Assembly: GCF_900101265.1 (NCBI RefSeq) | Contig: NZ_FMZS01000007.1 | Span: 392,375-456,374, forward strand | Source: Massilia sp. PDC64 | Lineage (GTDB): Bacteria > Pseudomonadota > Gammaproteobacteria > Burkholderiales > Burkholderiaceae_D | Length of the DNA stretch: 64,000 nt | Direction of reading: 5' to 3' | Shown here: one piece after another, positions 51,856-61,102 of the stretch | Numbering within the stretch: position 1 is the stretch's first letter | Layout of the letters: each line of letters opens with the position of its first letter | Made by a program: the position numbers and the translations under genes | Notes under the pieces: model-generated | Databases searched by the model: none | Told to the model about the DNA's origin: nothing | Seen by the model: only the letters and a program-made list of their open reading frames with translations

Positions 51856-53901
51856 ATGACCGCTTCGCTTCCCGACACCGCTTATCCACATCTCCTGTCC
51901 CCCCTGGACCTCGGCTTCACGACGCTGAAGAACCGCGTCATCATGGGGTCCATGCACACGGGGCTCGAAGACCGCTTCTGGAACTACGGCAAACTGGCCG
52001 CGTTCTACCGCGAGCGGGCGCGCGGCGGCGCGGGCCTGATCGTCACGGGCGGCATCTCGCCGAACCGCCAGGGCTGGCTGCTGCCGTTCGGCGGCACGCT
52101 GAACTTCCGCGCCGACGTCCTGAATCACCGCAAGGTCACGCGCGCCGTGCACGAGGAGGGCGGCAAGATCCTGCTGCAGATCCTGCACGCGGGCCGCTAC
52201 GGCTACCAGCCGCTCGTCGTGTCGGCCTCGAACGTCAAGTCGCCGATTTCTCCGTTCCGCCCGCGCGCGCTGACGCCACGCGGCATCGAGTCGACCATCG
52301 CGGCCTATGTCCGCTGCGCGAAACTGGCGCAAAAGGCCGGCTACGACGGCGTGGAGGTGATGGGCAGCGAGGGCTACCTGATCAACCAGTTCCTGTGCGC
52401 GCGCACGAACCGCCGGACCGACGCCTGGGGCGGTCCGATCGAGAACCGCATGCGCCTGCCGGTGGAGATCGTGCGCCGCATCCGCGCGGCCGTCGGACGC
52501 GAGTTCATCGTGATGGTCCGTCACTCCGTGCTGGACCTCGTCGACGGCGGCAACACATGGGACGAGGTCGTGCAGGTGGCGCAGGCGCTGGAAAACGCGG
52601 GGGCCACGATCCTCAACACGGGCTACGGCTGGCACGAGGCGAGGGTGCCCACCATCGTCACGTCGGTCCCGCGCGCCGCGTTTGCGGGAGTCTCCGCGCG
52701 GTTGCGGGATGCCGTCGGAATACCTGTCGTCGCGTCGAACCGCATCAACATGCCGGCGGACGCGGAACGCCTGCTGGCCGAAGGCAGTGCAGATATGGTG
52801 TCGATGGCGCGGCCGTTCCTGGCCGATCCCGACTGGGTGAACAAGGCCGCGGCGGGACAGGCGGACCGCATCAACACGTGCATCGCCTGCAACCAGGCGT
52901 GCCTGGACCACACGTTCGCCAACAAGCGCGCGACCTGCCTCGTGAACCCGCGCGCGTGCCACGAGACGGAACTGGTGTACACGCCAACCCGCCGGCGCAA
53001 GCGCATCGCGGTCGTCGGCGCCGGACCAGCCGGGTTGTCCGCCGCGACGGTGGCGGCGCAGCGCGGCCACGCCGTCACCCTGTTCGATGCGGCGGACCGC
53101 ATCGGCGGCCAGTTCAACATCGCCATGCGCATTCCCGGCAAGGAGGAATTCGCGGAAACCATCCGCTATTTCGGCCGCCAGCTGGAGCTGACGGGCGTGG
53201 AGCTGCGGCTCGGCCAGCGCGTGACACGTGAAGCGCTGATCGCGGCCGGCTACGACGACGTGATCGTGGCGACGGGTGTCACGATGCGCCGTCCGCGCAT
53301 CGACGGCATCGATCATCCGAAGGTGCTGTCCTACCTGGACGTGCTGCGCGACGGCGCGCCCGTGGGCCCGCGCGTGGCGATCATCGGCGCGGGCGGCATC
53401 GGCTTCGACACGGCGGAGTTCCTCGTGCACGACGCCAAAGCACCGCGCCCGCAGCCCGTCGCGGACTGGGCCGCCGAATGGGGCGTCGACCTGGACGTGG
53501 CCGCGCCGGGCGGCCTCGTGAAGCCGCACGGCGTGACGCCCGCGCGCAGCATCTGGCTCCTGCAGCGCAAGACGACGCGTCCGGGCGCGGGCCTGGGCAA
53601 GACGTCGGGCTGGGTGCACCGCGCCACCTTGGTCCGCAACGGCGTCGCGATGCTGGCGGGCGTGCAGTACGACCGCATCGACGACGCGGGCCTGCACATC
53701 ACCGTCGGCGGAGACGCCAAGCTGCTGGAAGTGGACAACGTCGTGATCTGCGCCGGGCAGGAAAGCCTGGCGGAACTGATGCCGCCGGAAGGACAGCAGG
53801 GCGGACCGGCGTTCCACAAGATCGGCGGCGCCGCGCTGGCCGCCGAGCTGGATGCGAAGCGGGCGATTCGCGAAGGGGCGGAACTGGCGGCGCGGCTGTA
53901 G
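51856..53901 (+). CDS. fadH: NADPH-dependent 2,4-dienoyl-CoA reductase
   Basis: A 681-residue Old-Yellow-Enzyme-type flavoprotein with FMN, FAD and a 4Fe-4S cluster, used in breakdown of unsaturated fatty acids. The N-terminal TIM barrel starts with LLSPLDLGFTTLKNRVIMGSMHTGL; cluster cysteines are in CIACNQACLD and ATCLVNPRACHE; the FAD domain begins with VVGAGPAGLSAA. The GTG at 51850 would add two residues; I chose the ATG. Confidence 0.93.
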   Translation: MTASLPDTAYPHLLSPLDLGFTTLKNRVIMGSMHTGLEDRFWNYGKLAAFYRERARGGAGLIVTGGISPNRQGWLLPFGGTLNFRADVLNHRKVTRAVHEEGGKILLQILHAGRYGYQPLVVSASNVKSPISPFRPRALTPRGIESTIAAYVRCAKLAQKAGYDGVEVMGSEGYLINQFLCARTNRRTDAWGGPIENRMRLPVEIVRRIRAAVGREFIVMVRHSVLDLVDGGNTWDEVVQVAQALENAGATILNTGYGWHEARVPTIVTSVPRAAFAGVSARLRDAVGIPVVASNRINMPADAERLLAEGSADMVSMARPFLADPDWVNKAAAGQADRINTCIACNQACLDHTFANKRATCLVNPRACHETELVYTPTRRRKRIAVVGAGPAGLSAATVAAQRGHAVTLFDAADRIGGQFNIAMRIPGKEEFAETIRYFGRQLELTGVELRLGQRVTREALIAAGYDDVIVATGVTMRRPRIDGIDHPKVLSYLDVLRDGAPVGPRVAIIGAGGIGFDTAEFLVHDAKAPRPQPVADWAAEWGVDLDVAAPGGLVKPHGVTPARSIWLLQRKTTRPGAGLGKTSGWVHRATLVRNGVAMLAGVQYDRIDDAGLHITVGGDAKLLEVDNVVICAGQESLAELMPPEGQQGGPAFHKIGGAALAAELDAKRAIREGAELAARL

Positions 53902-54007
53902 ACACCGAAACGCGTAGCGTATTCGCAACTATTGGATAGAATTCAAGTTAACATATTGGCAAATAAGTGGTAAGTTGCACCGTTGATCCCTCTGTTTCGG
54001 CCTGACA

Positions 54008-55045
54008 ATGTCCACTGCACCCAAAACGATCCCGTACCTCGACGGCTGGCGCGGCCTTGCGATCGTGCTCGTCCTGCAATCGCACTTCGGCCTCGGTGGC
54101 GGGGGCAGGCTGGGCGTAGCGCTGTTCTTCGCGCTGTCCGGCTACCTGATGGGAGAACTCCTGTTCGTCAAGAACGTGCCGCTGGGTCGTTTCTTTAAAC
54201 GCCGCATCAGCCGCATCATCCCGACGTACTGGCTGTACGTCGCCGCGGCGTTCGCGCTGGCGGGCGCGGCGTGGTACCAGAAGCCGTACGAGGTGCCGGC
54301 CGACGAACTGGTCTCGACGCTGCTGTTTGCCCGCACGTATTATCCGGCGGACGTCAGTATCTGGTCGGGCACCTGGCAGATCGGGCATTTCTGGTCGCTG
54401 AACGTCGAAGAGCACAGCTATATCTACCTGGCATTGCTGGCCCTCGTGGCCGGGGTGGCCGGTGTCAGGCGGACCTGGCTGCTGGCACTCAGCACGCTCG
54501 CATGCCTCGGCCTGAACATCTACTACACGTTTTATCCACCCGGCGGCGCATCGCCGTGGTTCGCGCGGTCGGAATGCGCGGCGCTGGGCCTGATCGCATC
54601 GGCGACCCTGCGCGCATGGCGCCACGAGATGCCGGCGCTGCAAACGGGCGCCGCCTGGATCGCCCCCGCGACGCTGGCGCTGGGCGCCGTCTGCTTCAGC
54701 TGGACGGACCTGCCCATCCTCGCGATCACGCTCGGGCCGCTGCTGCTGGCCGTGTCCATCAATTACGTCGGGAATGCGCCCGCGCTGCTGCGCGCCGCGT
54801 TGTCCGTGGGCGTGCTGCGCTGGTTCGGGATCTGCTCGTTTTCGCTGTACGTCTGGCAACAGCTGGCCTACGTGGCCTACCAGAACCACCTGCTGCAGCG
54901 CCAGCTGGCGGGTGCGCTCGGGATCCTGGTCGGCATCGTGGCGTTCTACCTGTACGAAGATCCGGTGCGGCGCTGGCTGAACGGCGAGCGCCGCACGAAG
55001 ACTGTCGCCGCCGCCGCGCCGATCCAGGCGGAAGGCCAGGCGTAA
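54008..55045 (+). CDS. acyltransferase 3 (OafA/YrhL type)
   Basis: A 345-residue inner-membrane protein with ten helices that would O-acylate a cell-surface glycan. N-terminal YLDGWRGLAIVLVLQSHF with the conserved H, FALSGYLMG, FFKRRISRIIPTYW and GTWQIGHFWSLNVEEHSY are typical. It has no SGNH domain. The substrate (LPS O-antigen or EPS) is unknown. The region before it is AT-rich and probably holds its own promoter. Confidence 0.88.
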   Translation: MSTAPKTIPYLDGWRGLAIVLVLQSHFGLGGGGRLGVALFFALSGYLMGELLFVKNVPLGRFFKRRISRIIPTYWLYVAAAFALAGAAWYQKPYEVPADELVSTLLFARTYYPADVSIWSGTWQIGHFWSLNVEEHSYIYLALLALVAGVAGVRRTWLLALSTLACLGLNIYYTFYPPGGASPWFARSECAALGLIASATLRAWRHEMPALQTGAAWIAPATLALGAVCFSWTDLPILAITLGPLLLAVSINYVGNAPALLRAALSVGVLRWFGICSFSLYVWQQLAYVAYQNHLLQRQLAGALGILVGIVAFYLYEDPVRRWLNGERRTKTVAAAAPIQAEGQA

Positions 55046-55051
55046 CGGCGC

Positions 55052-55540
55052 TTATTGCCCCGCGCCGCTGCTGCGCTTCTTGCTCTTCTTGCTGCGATAG
55101 TCGGACGCCGGCTGCGCCGTCTGGTCACCCTGGCGCGGCGTGTTGAGGTCGCTTTGTCGGGAGCCTGCCGGCGATTCCAGCGAGCCGCCTTTCTGCTGCT
55201 GTTCCATGCCGCCGTAGCCCGACTGGCGCGAGGCGTTCAGGCGGTCTTCCTCGCCCCGCGCCTGCATGCGCTGGGCGCTCTGGCGGGCGCTCCAGCCGGC
55301 CTGCTGGGCGCCGGGACCGCCACGCTGGCTGCCCACGTTCTCGCTGACACTACCCTGCAGCGAGCCGCGGGCGCGCAGGGATGCGCCCTGCTGTTCGATA
55401 TTCGCCGACTGGACGTTGGCCCCGCCCGGCGCCACCCAGCCTGGCGCGCGCGGCTGCTGGCTGCCTTCCGCAACGGGAACGATTTTTTCCTTGGCGATGC
55501 CGCGGGCGCGCGTGGCGTCCGGTCCTTTTTGTTTGGTCAT
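55052..55540 (-). CDS. hydrophilic disordered protein of unknown function
   Basis: A 162-residue protein with almost no hydrophobic residues: rich in Q, G, S, R and A, with repeats such as SARQSAQRMQARG, GGMEQQQKGG and a basic C-terminus KKSKKRSSGAG. It is predicted to be disordered. I know no family. The start ATG follows AGGAGG, but that ribosome site is one arm of a perfect 12-bp hairpin (55542-55588), so translation is likely regulated. It could be a stress or RNA/DNA-binding protein; this is a guess. Confidence 0.7.
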   Translation of the reverse strand: MTKQKGPDATRARGIAKEKIVPVAEGSQQPRAPGWVAPGGANVQSANIEQQGASLRARGSLQGSVSENVGSQRGGPGAQQAGWSARQSAQRMQARGEEDRLNASRQSGYGGMEQQQKGGSLESPAGSRQSDLNTPRQGDQTAQPASDYRSKKSKKRSSGAGQ

Positions 55541-55541
55541 T

Positions 55542-55588
55542 TGATCCTCCTGTGGGCTGCACATGCTGATGCACTGACAGGAGGATCA
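55542..55588 (-). promoter_or_regulatory. Shine-Dalgarno-sequestering hairpin of the disordered protein gene
   Basis: On the minus strand TGATCCTCCTGT pairs perfectly with ACAGGAGGATCA (12 bp) across 23 nt. The second arm contains the AGGAGG ribosome site, and the ATG starts one base past the stem. The message would be closed unless the hairpin melts or another RNA or protein opens it. Reads like a thermometer or other translational switch; it could also be a DNA operator. Confidence 0.65.
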
Positions 55589-55647
55589 TGCGCGCGGGGA
55601 ACGCGCTATTCCAGAGGAAGAGGGAGCGCACCTTTGTAGGACTAAAA

Positions 55648-56133
55648 CTACCGGATTTCCTGCCCGACATCCACGGCGATGTTCACCAGCCAGCGTCGCA
55701 CCACCGCTTCTTCCTCCGGCGTCATCCTGGCCAGCAGCGCCGCTTCGACGGGTGCCACGGCTTGCCTGCAACGGTCCAGGACGTCGTTGCCCAGTGCCGT
55801 CATCAGGACTTCCTGGATACGGCCGTGTTCCGGATGGGCGCGGCGCTCGATGAGCCGTGCCTTCTCGAGGTTCGCGACGATGACGGACATCGTTTGCGGC
55901 GTCAACAGAGAAAGCTGTGCCAGCGCCGCGCCGGACGCCCCCGGATACGCCGCGATCATGGTCAACACGGAAAACTGCGGCAGCGTCATGCCGGTCTCGG
56001 CCAGCGCCTTTTCCATCCGGATGCGGTGCGCCGAATGCGCCTGCCGCAACAGGTAGCCGATGTGCCCGTCGACTCCACGCTTGCCCTCGCCGATGGCGGG
56101 AATGGACGGGCGGGTTTTCCTGGAGATTTGCAT
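55648..56133 (-). CDS. MarR family regulator
   Basis: A 161-residue winged-helix regulator. The DNA-binding part includes TLPQFSVLTMIAAYPGASGAALAQLSLLTPQTMSVIVANLEKARLIERR and the wing with HPEHGRIQEVLMT. Two copies of ATGTTCGAATTC lie directly before its ATG, so it likely represses itself and the divergent ahpD-type gene. The inducing signal is unknown. Confidence 0.9.
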   Translation of the reverse strand: MQISRKTRPSIPAIGEGKRGVDGHIGYLLRQAHSAHRIRMEKALAETGMTLPQFSVLTMIAAYPGASGAALAQLSLLTPQTMSVIVANLEKARLIERRAHPEHGRIQEVLMTALGNDVLDRCRQAVAPVEAALLARMTPEEEAVVRRWLVNIAVDVGQEIR

Positions 56134-56134
56134 A

Positions 56135-56172
56135 ATGTTCGAATTCGAATATACTGAACAATGTTCGAATTC
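56135..56172. promoter_or_regulatory. MarR operator: direct repeats of ATGTTCGAATTC
   Basis: ATGTTCGAATTC occurs at 56135-56146 and 56161-56172. The first copy continues as GAATAT so that TTCGAATTCGAA forms a palindrome. The repeats fill the short divergent region between the MarR gene and the carboxymuconolactone decarboxylase gene. Confidence 0.7.
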
Positions 56173-56218
56173 TGATATTAACACCGGCGCGGCGGCGCCG
56201 ATCAAAAAGGAGTGACGA

Positions 56219-56692
56219 ATGGAAGCACGCGTCGACAACGGCGTCCGCATGGACTGGGACGAATTCAGCATGACGGCGCCTGCCGTGCTGGCGGCGCTGC
56301 GCGCCCTGGGCGCGGCCGTGGATGAGAGCGGACTCGACAAGGGGCTTACGGAATTGTTGAAGCTGCGCGCATCGCAGCTGAACGGCTGCGCGTTCTGTCT
56401 GCAGTTCCACCTGAACATTGCACGCAAGATCAAGATACCGCAGGCCAAGATCGACCTGGTCGCCGTCTGGGCGGAGGCGCCCATCTTCTCGCAGCGCGAA
56501 CGCGCTGCGCTCGCCTGGTGCGAAGCATTGACGACCATGGCGCAGGGCCACGTGGCGGACGCCGTGTACGACGAGCTGTGCGCTCATTTCACGCGGACGG
56601 AAGTACTGCACCTGACGGCCGCCATCGGCGCCATCAACGCGTGGAACCGCCTGGCCGGCGGCCTGCGTTTCACGCCGCAGGTGCCGGCATGA
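56219..56692 (+). CDS. carboxymuconolactone decarboxylase (AhpD-like) family protein
   Basis: A 157-residue helical protein with the AhpD-type redox pair CxxC in QLNGCAFCLQFHLN (near 62). Such proteins act as peroxidase partners with alkylhydroperoxidase activity. The divergent MarR gene suggests induction by oxidants or aromatic compounds. AAGGAG precedes the ATG. Confidence 0.9.
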   Translation: MEARVDNGVRMDWDEFSMTAPAVLAALRALGAAVDESGLDKGLTELLKLRASQLNGCAFCLQFHLNIARKIKIPQAKIDLVAVWAEAPIFSQRERAALAWCEALTTMAQGHVADAVYDELCAHFTRTEVLHLTAAIGAINAWNRLAGGLRFTPQVPA

Positions 56693-57120
56693 GCACCGTG
56701 CGGGAAATCGCGGCCGAGGAAGACGTGAGGGCGCTGTTCGGATTGATGGTGCAGCTGCGTCCGCAACTGCGCAGCGCCGACGCCTTCGTGGAATACTGGC
56801 GGCGTCAGGCAGACTCGGGTTATCGCCTCGTGGCCATCCACGAAGGCGCGACGGCGCAGGCCATGGCCAGCTACCGGCTCCAGGAAAACCTGGTGCACGG
56901 CCGTTTCCTGTACGTCGAGGACCTGGTGACGGATGCCGGCGCGCGCGGCCGCGGCCACGGCGAGCGGCTGATGGCATGGTTGCGCGAGCAGGCGCGGTCG
57001 TCCGGCTGCGCCAGACTCGTGCTCGATACTGGGCTCGACAACGTTCTGGCGCACCGTTTTTATTACCGCTGCGGCCTGCTGGCGGGGGCGCTGCGCTTCA
57101 ATGCGCCGGTGGCGGGCTGA
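56689..57120 (+). CDS. GNAT acetyltransferase
   Basis: A 143-residue acetyl-CoA-dependent acetyltransferase. The acetyl-CoA loop is seen as GARGRGHGERLMAWL, with YVEDLVTD before and LDTGLDNVLAHRFYYRCG after. Its start overlaps the previous stop by four bases, so it is part of the MarR-controlled unit. The substrate is unknown. Confidence 0.88.
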   Translation: MSTVREIAAEEDVRALFGLMVQLRPQLRSADAFVEYWRRQADSGYRLVAIHEGATAQAMASYRLQENLVHGRFLYVEDLVTDAGARGRGHGERLMAWLREQARSSGCARLVLDTGLDNVLAHRFYYRCGLLAGALRFNAPVAG

Positions 57121-57133
57121 ATCCGCGCAGGTC

Positions 57134-58255
57134 TTATTTCTTGCGCACGACGACGCAGCCGATCGAATAGCCGGCGCCGAACGAGCAGATGACGCCGTTG
57201 GCGCCGCTGGGCAGGTCGTCCTGGTGCGAGTGGAACGCGATGATGGAACCGGCCGACGACGTGTTCGCGTAGCGGTCGAGGATGACGGGCGCTTCTTCCG
57301 GCGTGGCGTCGCGGCCCAGCAGGGTGCGCACGATCAGCTGGTTCATGCTCAGGTTCGCCTGGTGCAGCCAGAAGCGCGAGATGTCCTCGATCTGGAGTCC
57401 CGCGCCTTCGACCGTGTCGCGGATCATCGCAGCCGCCATCGGGCACACTTCCTTGAACACCTTGCGGCCCTGCTGGCGGAACAGTTTATCGGGCTGGCCG
57501 ATGCCGTCTTCGTCGAAGCGGTTCATGAAGCCGAAGTTGTTGCGGATATTGTTCGAGAACTTCGTCTTCAGTTTCGAATCGAGGATCTCGAACTGGTGGT
57601 CGCTCGTGGCCGTGTCGGCCGCTTCGATGATCATCGCCGTGCACGCGTCGCCGAAGATGAAATGGCTGTCGCGGTCGCGGAAGTTCAGGTGGGCACTCGT
57701 GATTTCCGGATCGAGCACGAGCACGGCGCGTGCCTGGCCCGTCTGGACGGCGGCGGCCGCGGTCTGGATCGCGAACGTGGCGGACGAGCAGGCCACGTTC
57801 ATGTCGAAGCCGTAGCCTTCGATGCCGAGCGCGTCCTGCACCTCGACGGCCATCGCCGGGTAGGCGCGCTGCATGTTGCTGGCGGCGACCAGGACCATGT
57901 CGATGTCGGCCGGCGTGCGGCCCGCGCGGGCCAGGGCTTCACGGGCGGCCGCGACGCAGATTTCCGCCTGCAGCGACAATTCCTCGTCGGCGCGCTCCTT
58001 GATGCGCGGCGTCATGTGGGTCGGGTCGAGGATGCCTGCCTTTTCCATCACGTAGCGCGACTTGATGCCCGACGCTTTTTCGATGAAGGCGCTGCTGGAC
58101 GGTTCCAGCGCGGTGATCTCGCCGGCCGCGATTTGATCGGCGTGCTCGGCGTTGAACAGTTCGACATACTGGTTGAAGGCCGTCACCAGCTCATCGTTGG
58201 AGATCGAATTCGGTGGCGTGAACAGGCCGGTGCCGCTGATGACGACAGATTTCAT
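57134..58255 (-). CDS. beta-ketoacyl-ACP synthase III family protein
   Basis: A 373-residue thiolase-fold enzyme of the FabH type. Catalytic cysteine in MNVACSSATFA (near 150), His in FWLHQANLSMNQL and Asn in YANTSSAGSI are conserved. It is longer than E. coli FabH (317) and lacks the chain-initiation context of fab genes, so it may start a specialised lipid or signal rather than the main fatty-acid pathway. Confidence 0.85.
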   Translation of the reverse strand: MKSVVISGTGLFTPPNSISNDELVTAFNQYVELFNAEHADQIAAGEITALEPSSSAFIEKASGIKSRYVMEKAGILDPTHMTPRIKERADEELSLQAEICVAAAREALARAGRTPADIDMVLVAASNMQRAYPAMAVEVQDALGIEGYGFDMNVACSSATFAIQTAAAAVQTGQARAVLVLDPEITSAHLNFRDRDSHFIFGDACTAMIIEAADTATSDHQFEILDSKLKTKFSNNIRNNFGFMNRFDEDGIGQPDKLFRQQGRKVFKEVCPMAAAMIRDTVEGAGLQIEDISRFWLHQANLSMNQLIVRTLLGRDATPEEAPVILDRYANTSSAGSIIAFHSHQDDLPSGANGVICSFGAGYSIGCVVVRKK

Positions 58256-58387
58256 ATTTGACTAGCTTTCATGGACGATAACGGGAGGAAACACTCCCTG
58301 AACCAGGCGATTCTACACAATCGTACCGACAGTGGGAACCGAGGCTCGACTCCACAGGAAGCCCGTCAGTACAGGCGTTGTGCGGTA

Positions 58388-59815
58388 TCAGTGAGCCTGT
58401 TGTGCGAGCGGCGGCGGCGTTGTCGCGCGCTTGGATAATTGCACCGGCAAGCCCTGCAGATGATGCAGTGCCTGGGTCAATTGAAAATCGTCCGCGCTGC
58501 CGAATTCGAGCGGCTTGCGGTTACGCTCGGCCGCGAGGATGCGCATCTGCTTCTCGATGTCGTCGTGGTTCGTCGCATCCTCGGCCGCGCGGCTGGTGTC
58601 GTTCTTGAGGTGGTGCTGCAAGTCGGCCTCGCGCATGCGCAGGGCGTTCAGGCCGTCGCCGTCGGCGTTTTCGTCGACGGGGACGTCGGGCACGATGCCG
58701 CGCGCCTGGATCGAGCGGCCGCTGGGCGTGTAATAGCGCGCCGTCGTCAGTTTCACGGCGGTGTCGCCGGCCAGCGGGCGGATCGTCTGCACGGATCCCT
58801 TGCCGAACGTCCGGCTGCCGACGATGGTGGCGCGTTTATGGTCCTGCAGCGCGCCCGCGACGATTTCCGATGCCGATGCCGAGCCCGTGTTCACGAGCAC
58901 GACCATCGGAATCGTCTTGAACAGGTCCGGCACCTTGTCGAGCGGATCGTTGCCGCGGCTGAGCAGGTAGTACTCGGGGCTGCCGTAGAAACGGGCCTTC
59001 GAATCCTCCAGCTGCCCGTTCGTCGAGACGATCTCGGCATTCTTCGGCAGGAACGCGGCGGACACGCCGATCGCACCCTGCAGCAGGCCGCCCGGGTCGT
59101 TGCGCAGGTCGAGCACGAGGCCCTTCAAATCCGGCTCCTCGCGCGCGAGCGCGGCCAGTTTATTCGCGAGATCCTCGACGGTCGGTTCCTGGAATTGCGA
59201 GATCCGCACCCACGCGTAACCGGGCGCGACGATCTTGCCTTTCACGCTCTTCTGCACGATCTCGTCGCGCACGATCGTGAACGACAGCGGCGACGCGGCG
59301 TCCTTGCGCAGCACCGTGAGCACGACCTTCGTACGCGGCTCGCCACGCATGCGCTTGATGGCCTCGTCGAGGTCCATGTCTTTCACCGCCGCGCCGTCGA
59401 TGTGCGTGATCAGGTCGCCCGCCTGGATGCCGGCGCGGGCGGCCGGCGCGTCCTCGATCGGGGTGACGATGCGGACATAGCCTTCTTCGCTCTGGTTGAT
59501 CTCGATGCCGAGGCCGACGAATTTGCCTTCGGTGCCTTCGCGCAGTTCGCGGTAGGCCTTGCGGTCCAGGTAGGCCGAGTGCGGGTCGAGCGCGCCCACC
59601 ATGCCGGAAATGGCCTGCGTGAGGAGCTTGCGGTCTTCGACGGGCTCGACGTAGTCGGCCTTGATCGTGTTGTAGGCGTGCGCCAGCTGGTGCAGGCCTT
59701 CGATGGGCATGCCGTCCACCGGCTTGTGGGCCAGGGCCGAGTATTGCATCGTGACGCCGACCCCGAGGATCACACCGAGGGTGACCAGGGCAGCGTTCTT
59801 GAAGCTGGAGCGCAT
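58388..59815 (-). CDS. carboxy-terminal processing protease (S41)
   Basis: A 475-residue periplasmic protease. A signal/anchor helix (LVTLGVILGVGVTMQYSAL) leads to a PDZ domain (GLGIEINQSEEGYVRIVTPIEDAPAARAGIQAGDLITHI, about 98-136). The catalytic core has LVLDLRNDPGGLL and the serine in NTGSASASEIVAGALQDHKRATIVG with lysine downstream. It cuts the C-terminal ends of envelope proteins. Confidence 0.92.
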   Translation of the reverse strand: MRSSFKNAALVTLGVILGVGVTMQYSALAHKPVDGMPIEGLHQLAHAYNTIKADYVEPVEDRKLLTQAISGMVGALDPHSAYLDRKAYRELREGTEGKFVGLGIEINQSEEGYVRIVTPIEDAPAARAGIQAGDLITHIDGAAVKDMDLDEAIKRMRGEPRTKVVLTVLRKDAASPLSFTIVRDEIVQKSVKGKIVAPGYAWVRISQFQEPTVEDLANKLAALAREEPDLKGLVLDLRNDPGGLLQGAIGVSAAFLPKNAEIVSTNGQLEDSKARFYGSPEYYLLSRGNDPLDKVPDLFKTIPMVVLVNTGSASASEIVAGALQDHKRATIVGSRTFGKGSVQTIRPLAGDTAVKLTTARYYTPSGRSIQARGIVPDVPVDENADGDGLNALRMREADLQHHLKNDTSRAAEDATNHDDIEKQMRILAAERNRKPLEFGSADDFQLTQALHHLQGLPVQLSKRATTPPPLAQQAH

Positions 59816-59896
59816 GGGCGATGAGCGAAAGGAGACTGCGGTCCAGTATAACCGTCCCGCGGCCGGGGTGTGGCCCCCGGACGCGCGGGAACGCCG

Positions 59897-61102
59897 TCAG
59901 GCGACGGCGCGCTTGCCAGCCGGCAAGGTGCTGCGGCTGTTGATGATGCGGGAAAACAACGTCAGCTGGCCATTGGTCGTGTCGTCCCAGCTGAAACCTT
60001 CGGCATAGCGGCGGGTGGCGGCGTGGTCCGGGTAGTTGCGGCGCAGTTCCGTCAGCGCCTCCGCAATGCCTTTCGACGTGCGTTCCTTCATCAGGACGCC
60101 CGCTTCCGGCTTCGCCACGACTTCCGGCGTGCCCCACACGTTGCTGGCCACGACGGGCGTGCCGCAGGCCATCGATTCCAGCAGCACGTTGGCCCAGCCT
60201 TCGCGGCTGGACGCGAGGATCATCGCATCGGCCGCGTTGTAGTAATGCTTGAGCTCCGTCTGCGCGACGGCGCCGAGGAATTTGACGCGGTCGGCCACGC
60301 CCAGGCTGGCGGCCAGCGCTTCCAGCTTCTTGCGCTCCGGGCCGATGCCGGCGATGAGCAGTTTCACGTCCGGCAGCAGCGGCAGCGCGCCGATCGTCAG
60401 GTCGTGCGCCTTGCGCGGGTCGAGCACGCCGACGGAAATCACCGTGAAGCCGTCGATGCCCAGCTGGGCGCGCGCGGCCGCCCGGTCCATCGGGACGAAG
60501 CGCTGCAGGTCGACGCCGTTGCGCAGCGACACGATGCGGTCGCCCGGAATGCCGAGGCCGATCATCTCTTCGCGCAGCGCCTGGCACACGGTGATCATGC
60601 CGGCGGCGTTGTTGGCGGCCCACATGAGTTGCTTTCTCGGCAGCGTGAACTGCGGAATCAGGTTAATGTCGGTACCGCGGGCCGTAATGACGACGGGCTT
60701 GTTGAAATACTTGCCCAGCATCACCGCGGCGACGCCGTCCGGATAGAAATAGTGCGCGTCGATGACGTCGAAGTCATAGCCCTCGTCGATGATGCGACCG
60801 ATTTCTTTCTTGCAGGCCTGGGCCATCAGCCACGGTGCCGCCGTCATGCCGACCTTCGGAATGACGAGGTAGCGGGGATGCGTAACCTCGATGTCGTAGC
60901 GGGTTTCGGCTGCCGGCACTTTGGAAAAGGCCGCGTAGTCGCCGAAGCGCGGGTGCTGCGACGGGAACCAGGGCACCGGCGCGACGACTTTCGATTCGAC
61001 CTGGCCGCTCGCGAGCAGGTAACGCAATCTGGTTTCGACAAAGATGCCGTGGCTGGGTTTGACCGTGTTCGGGAAGAGGGAACTGAATGTAAGGAGCTTC
61101 AT
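59897..61102 (-). CDS. glycosyltransferase family 4 protein
   Basis: A 401-residue GT-B fold glycosyltransferase. N-terminal LLTFSSLFPNTVKPSHGIFVETRL, the middle VVITARGTDINLIP, and the C-terminal EALAASLGVADRVKFLGAV followed by ASSREGWANVLLESMACGTPVVASN (donor-binding E-x7-E) are typical. It probably adds a sugar to a polysaccharide intermediate. The ATG at 61102 follows AAGGAGC-like sequence better than the longer start at 61141. Divergent from ugd. Confidence 0.88.
   Translation of the reverse strand: MKLLTFSSLFPNTVKPSHGIFVETRLRYLLASGQVESKVVAPVPWFPSQHPRFGDYAAFSKVPAAETRYDIEVTHPRYLVIPKVGMTAAPWLMAQACKKEIGRIIDEGYDFDVIDAHYFYPDGVAAVMLGKYFNKPVVITARGTDINLIPQFTLPRKQLMWAANNAAGMITVCQALREEMIGLGIPGDRIVSLRNGVDLQRFVPMDRAAARAQLGIDGFTVISVGVLDPRKAHDLTIGALPLLPDVKLLIAGIGPERKKLEALAASLGVADRVKFLGAVAQTELKHYYNAADAMILASSREGWANVLLESMACGTPVVASNVWGTPEVVAKPEAGVLMKERTSKGIAEALTELRRNYPDHAATRRYAEGFSWDDTTNGQLTLFSRIINSRSTLPAGKRAVA

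Noticed and set aside
55588..56157. Plus-strand ORF with its own AGGAGG opposite the MarR gene
   Set aside because: Antisense to a clear MarR protein; the AGGAGG is the complement arm of the hairpin, and the translation has no family features.
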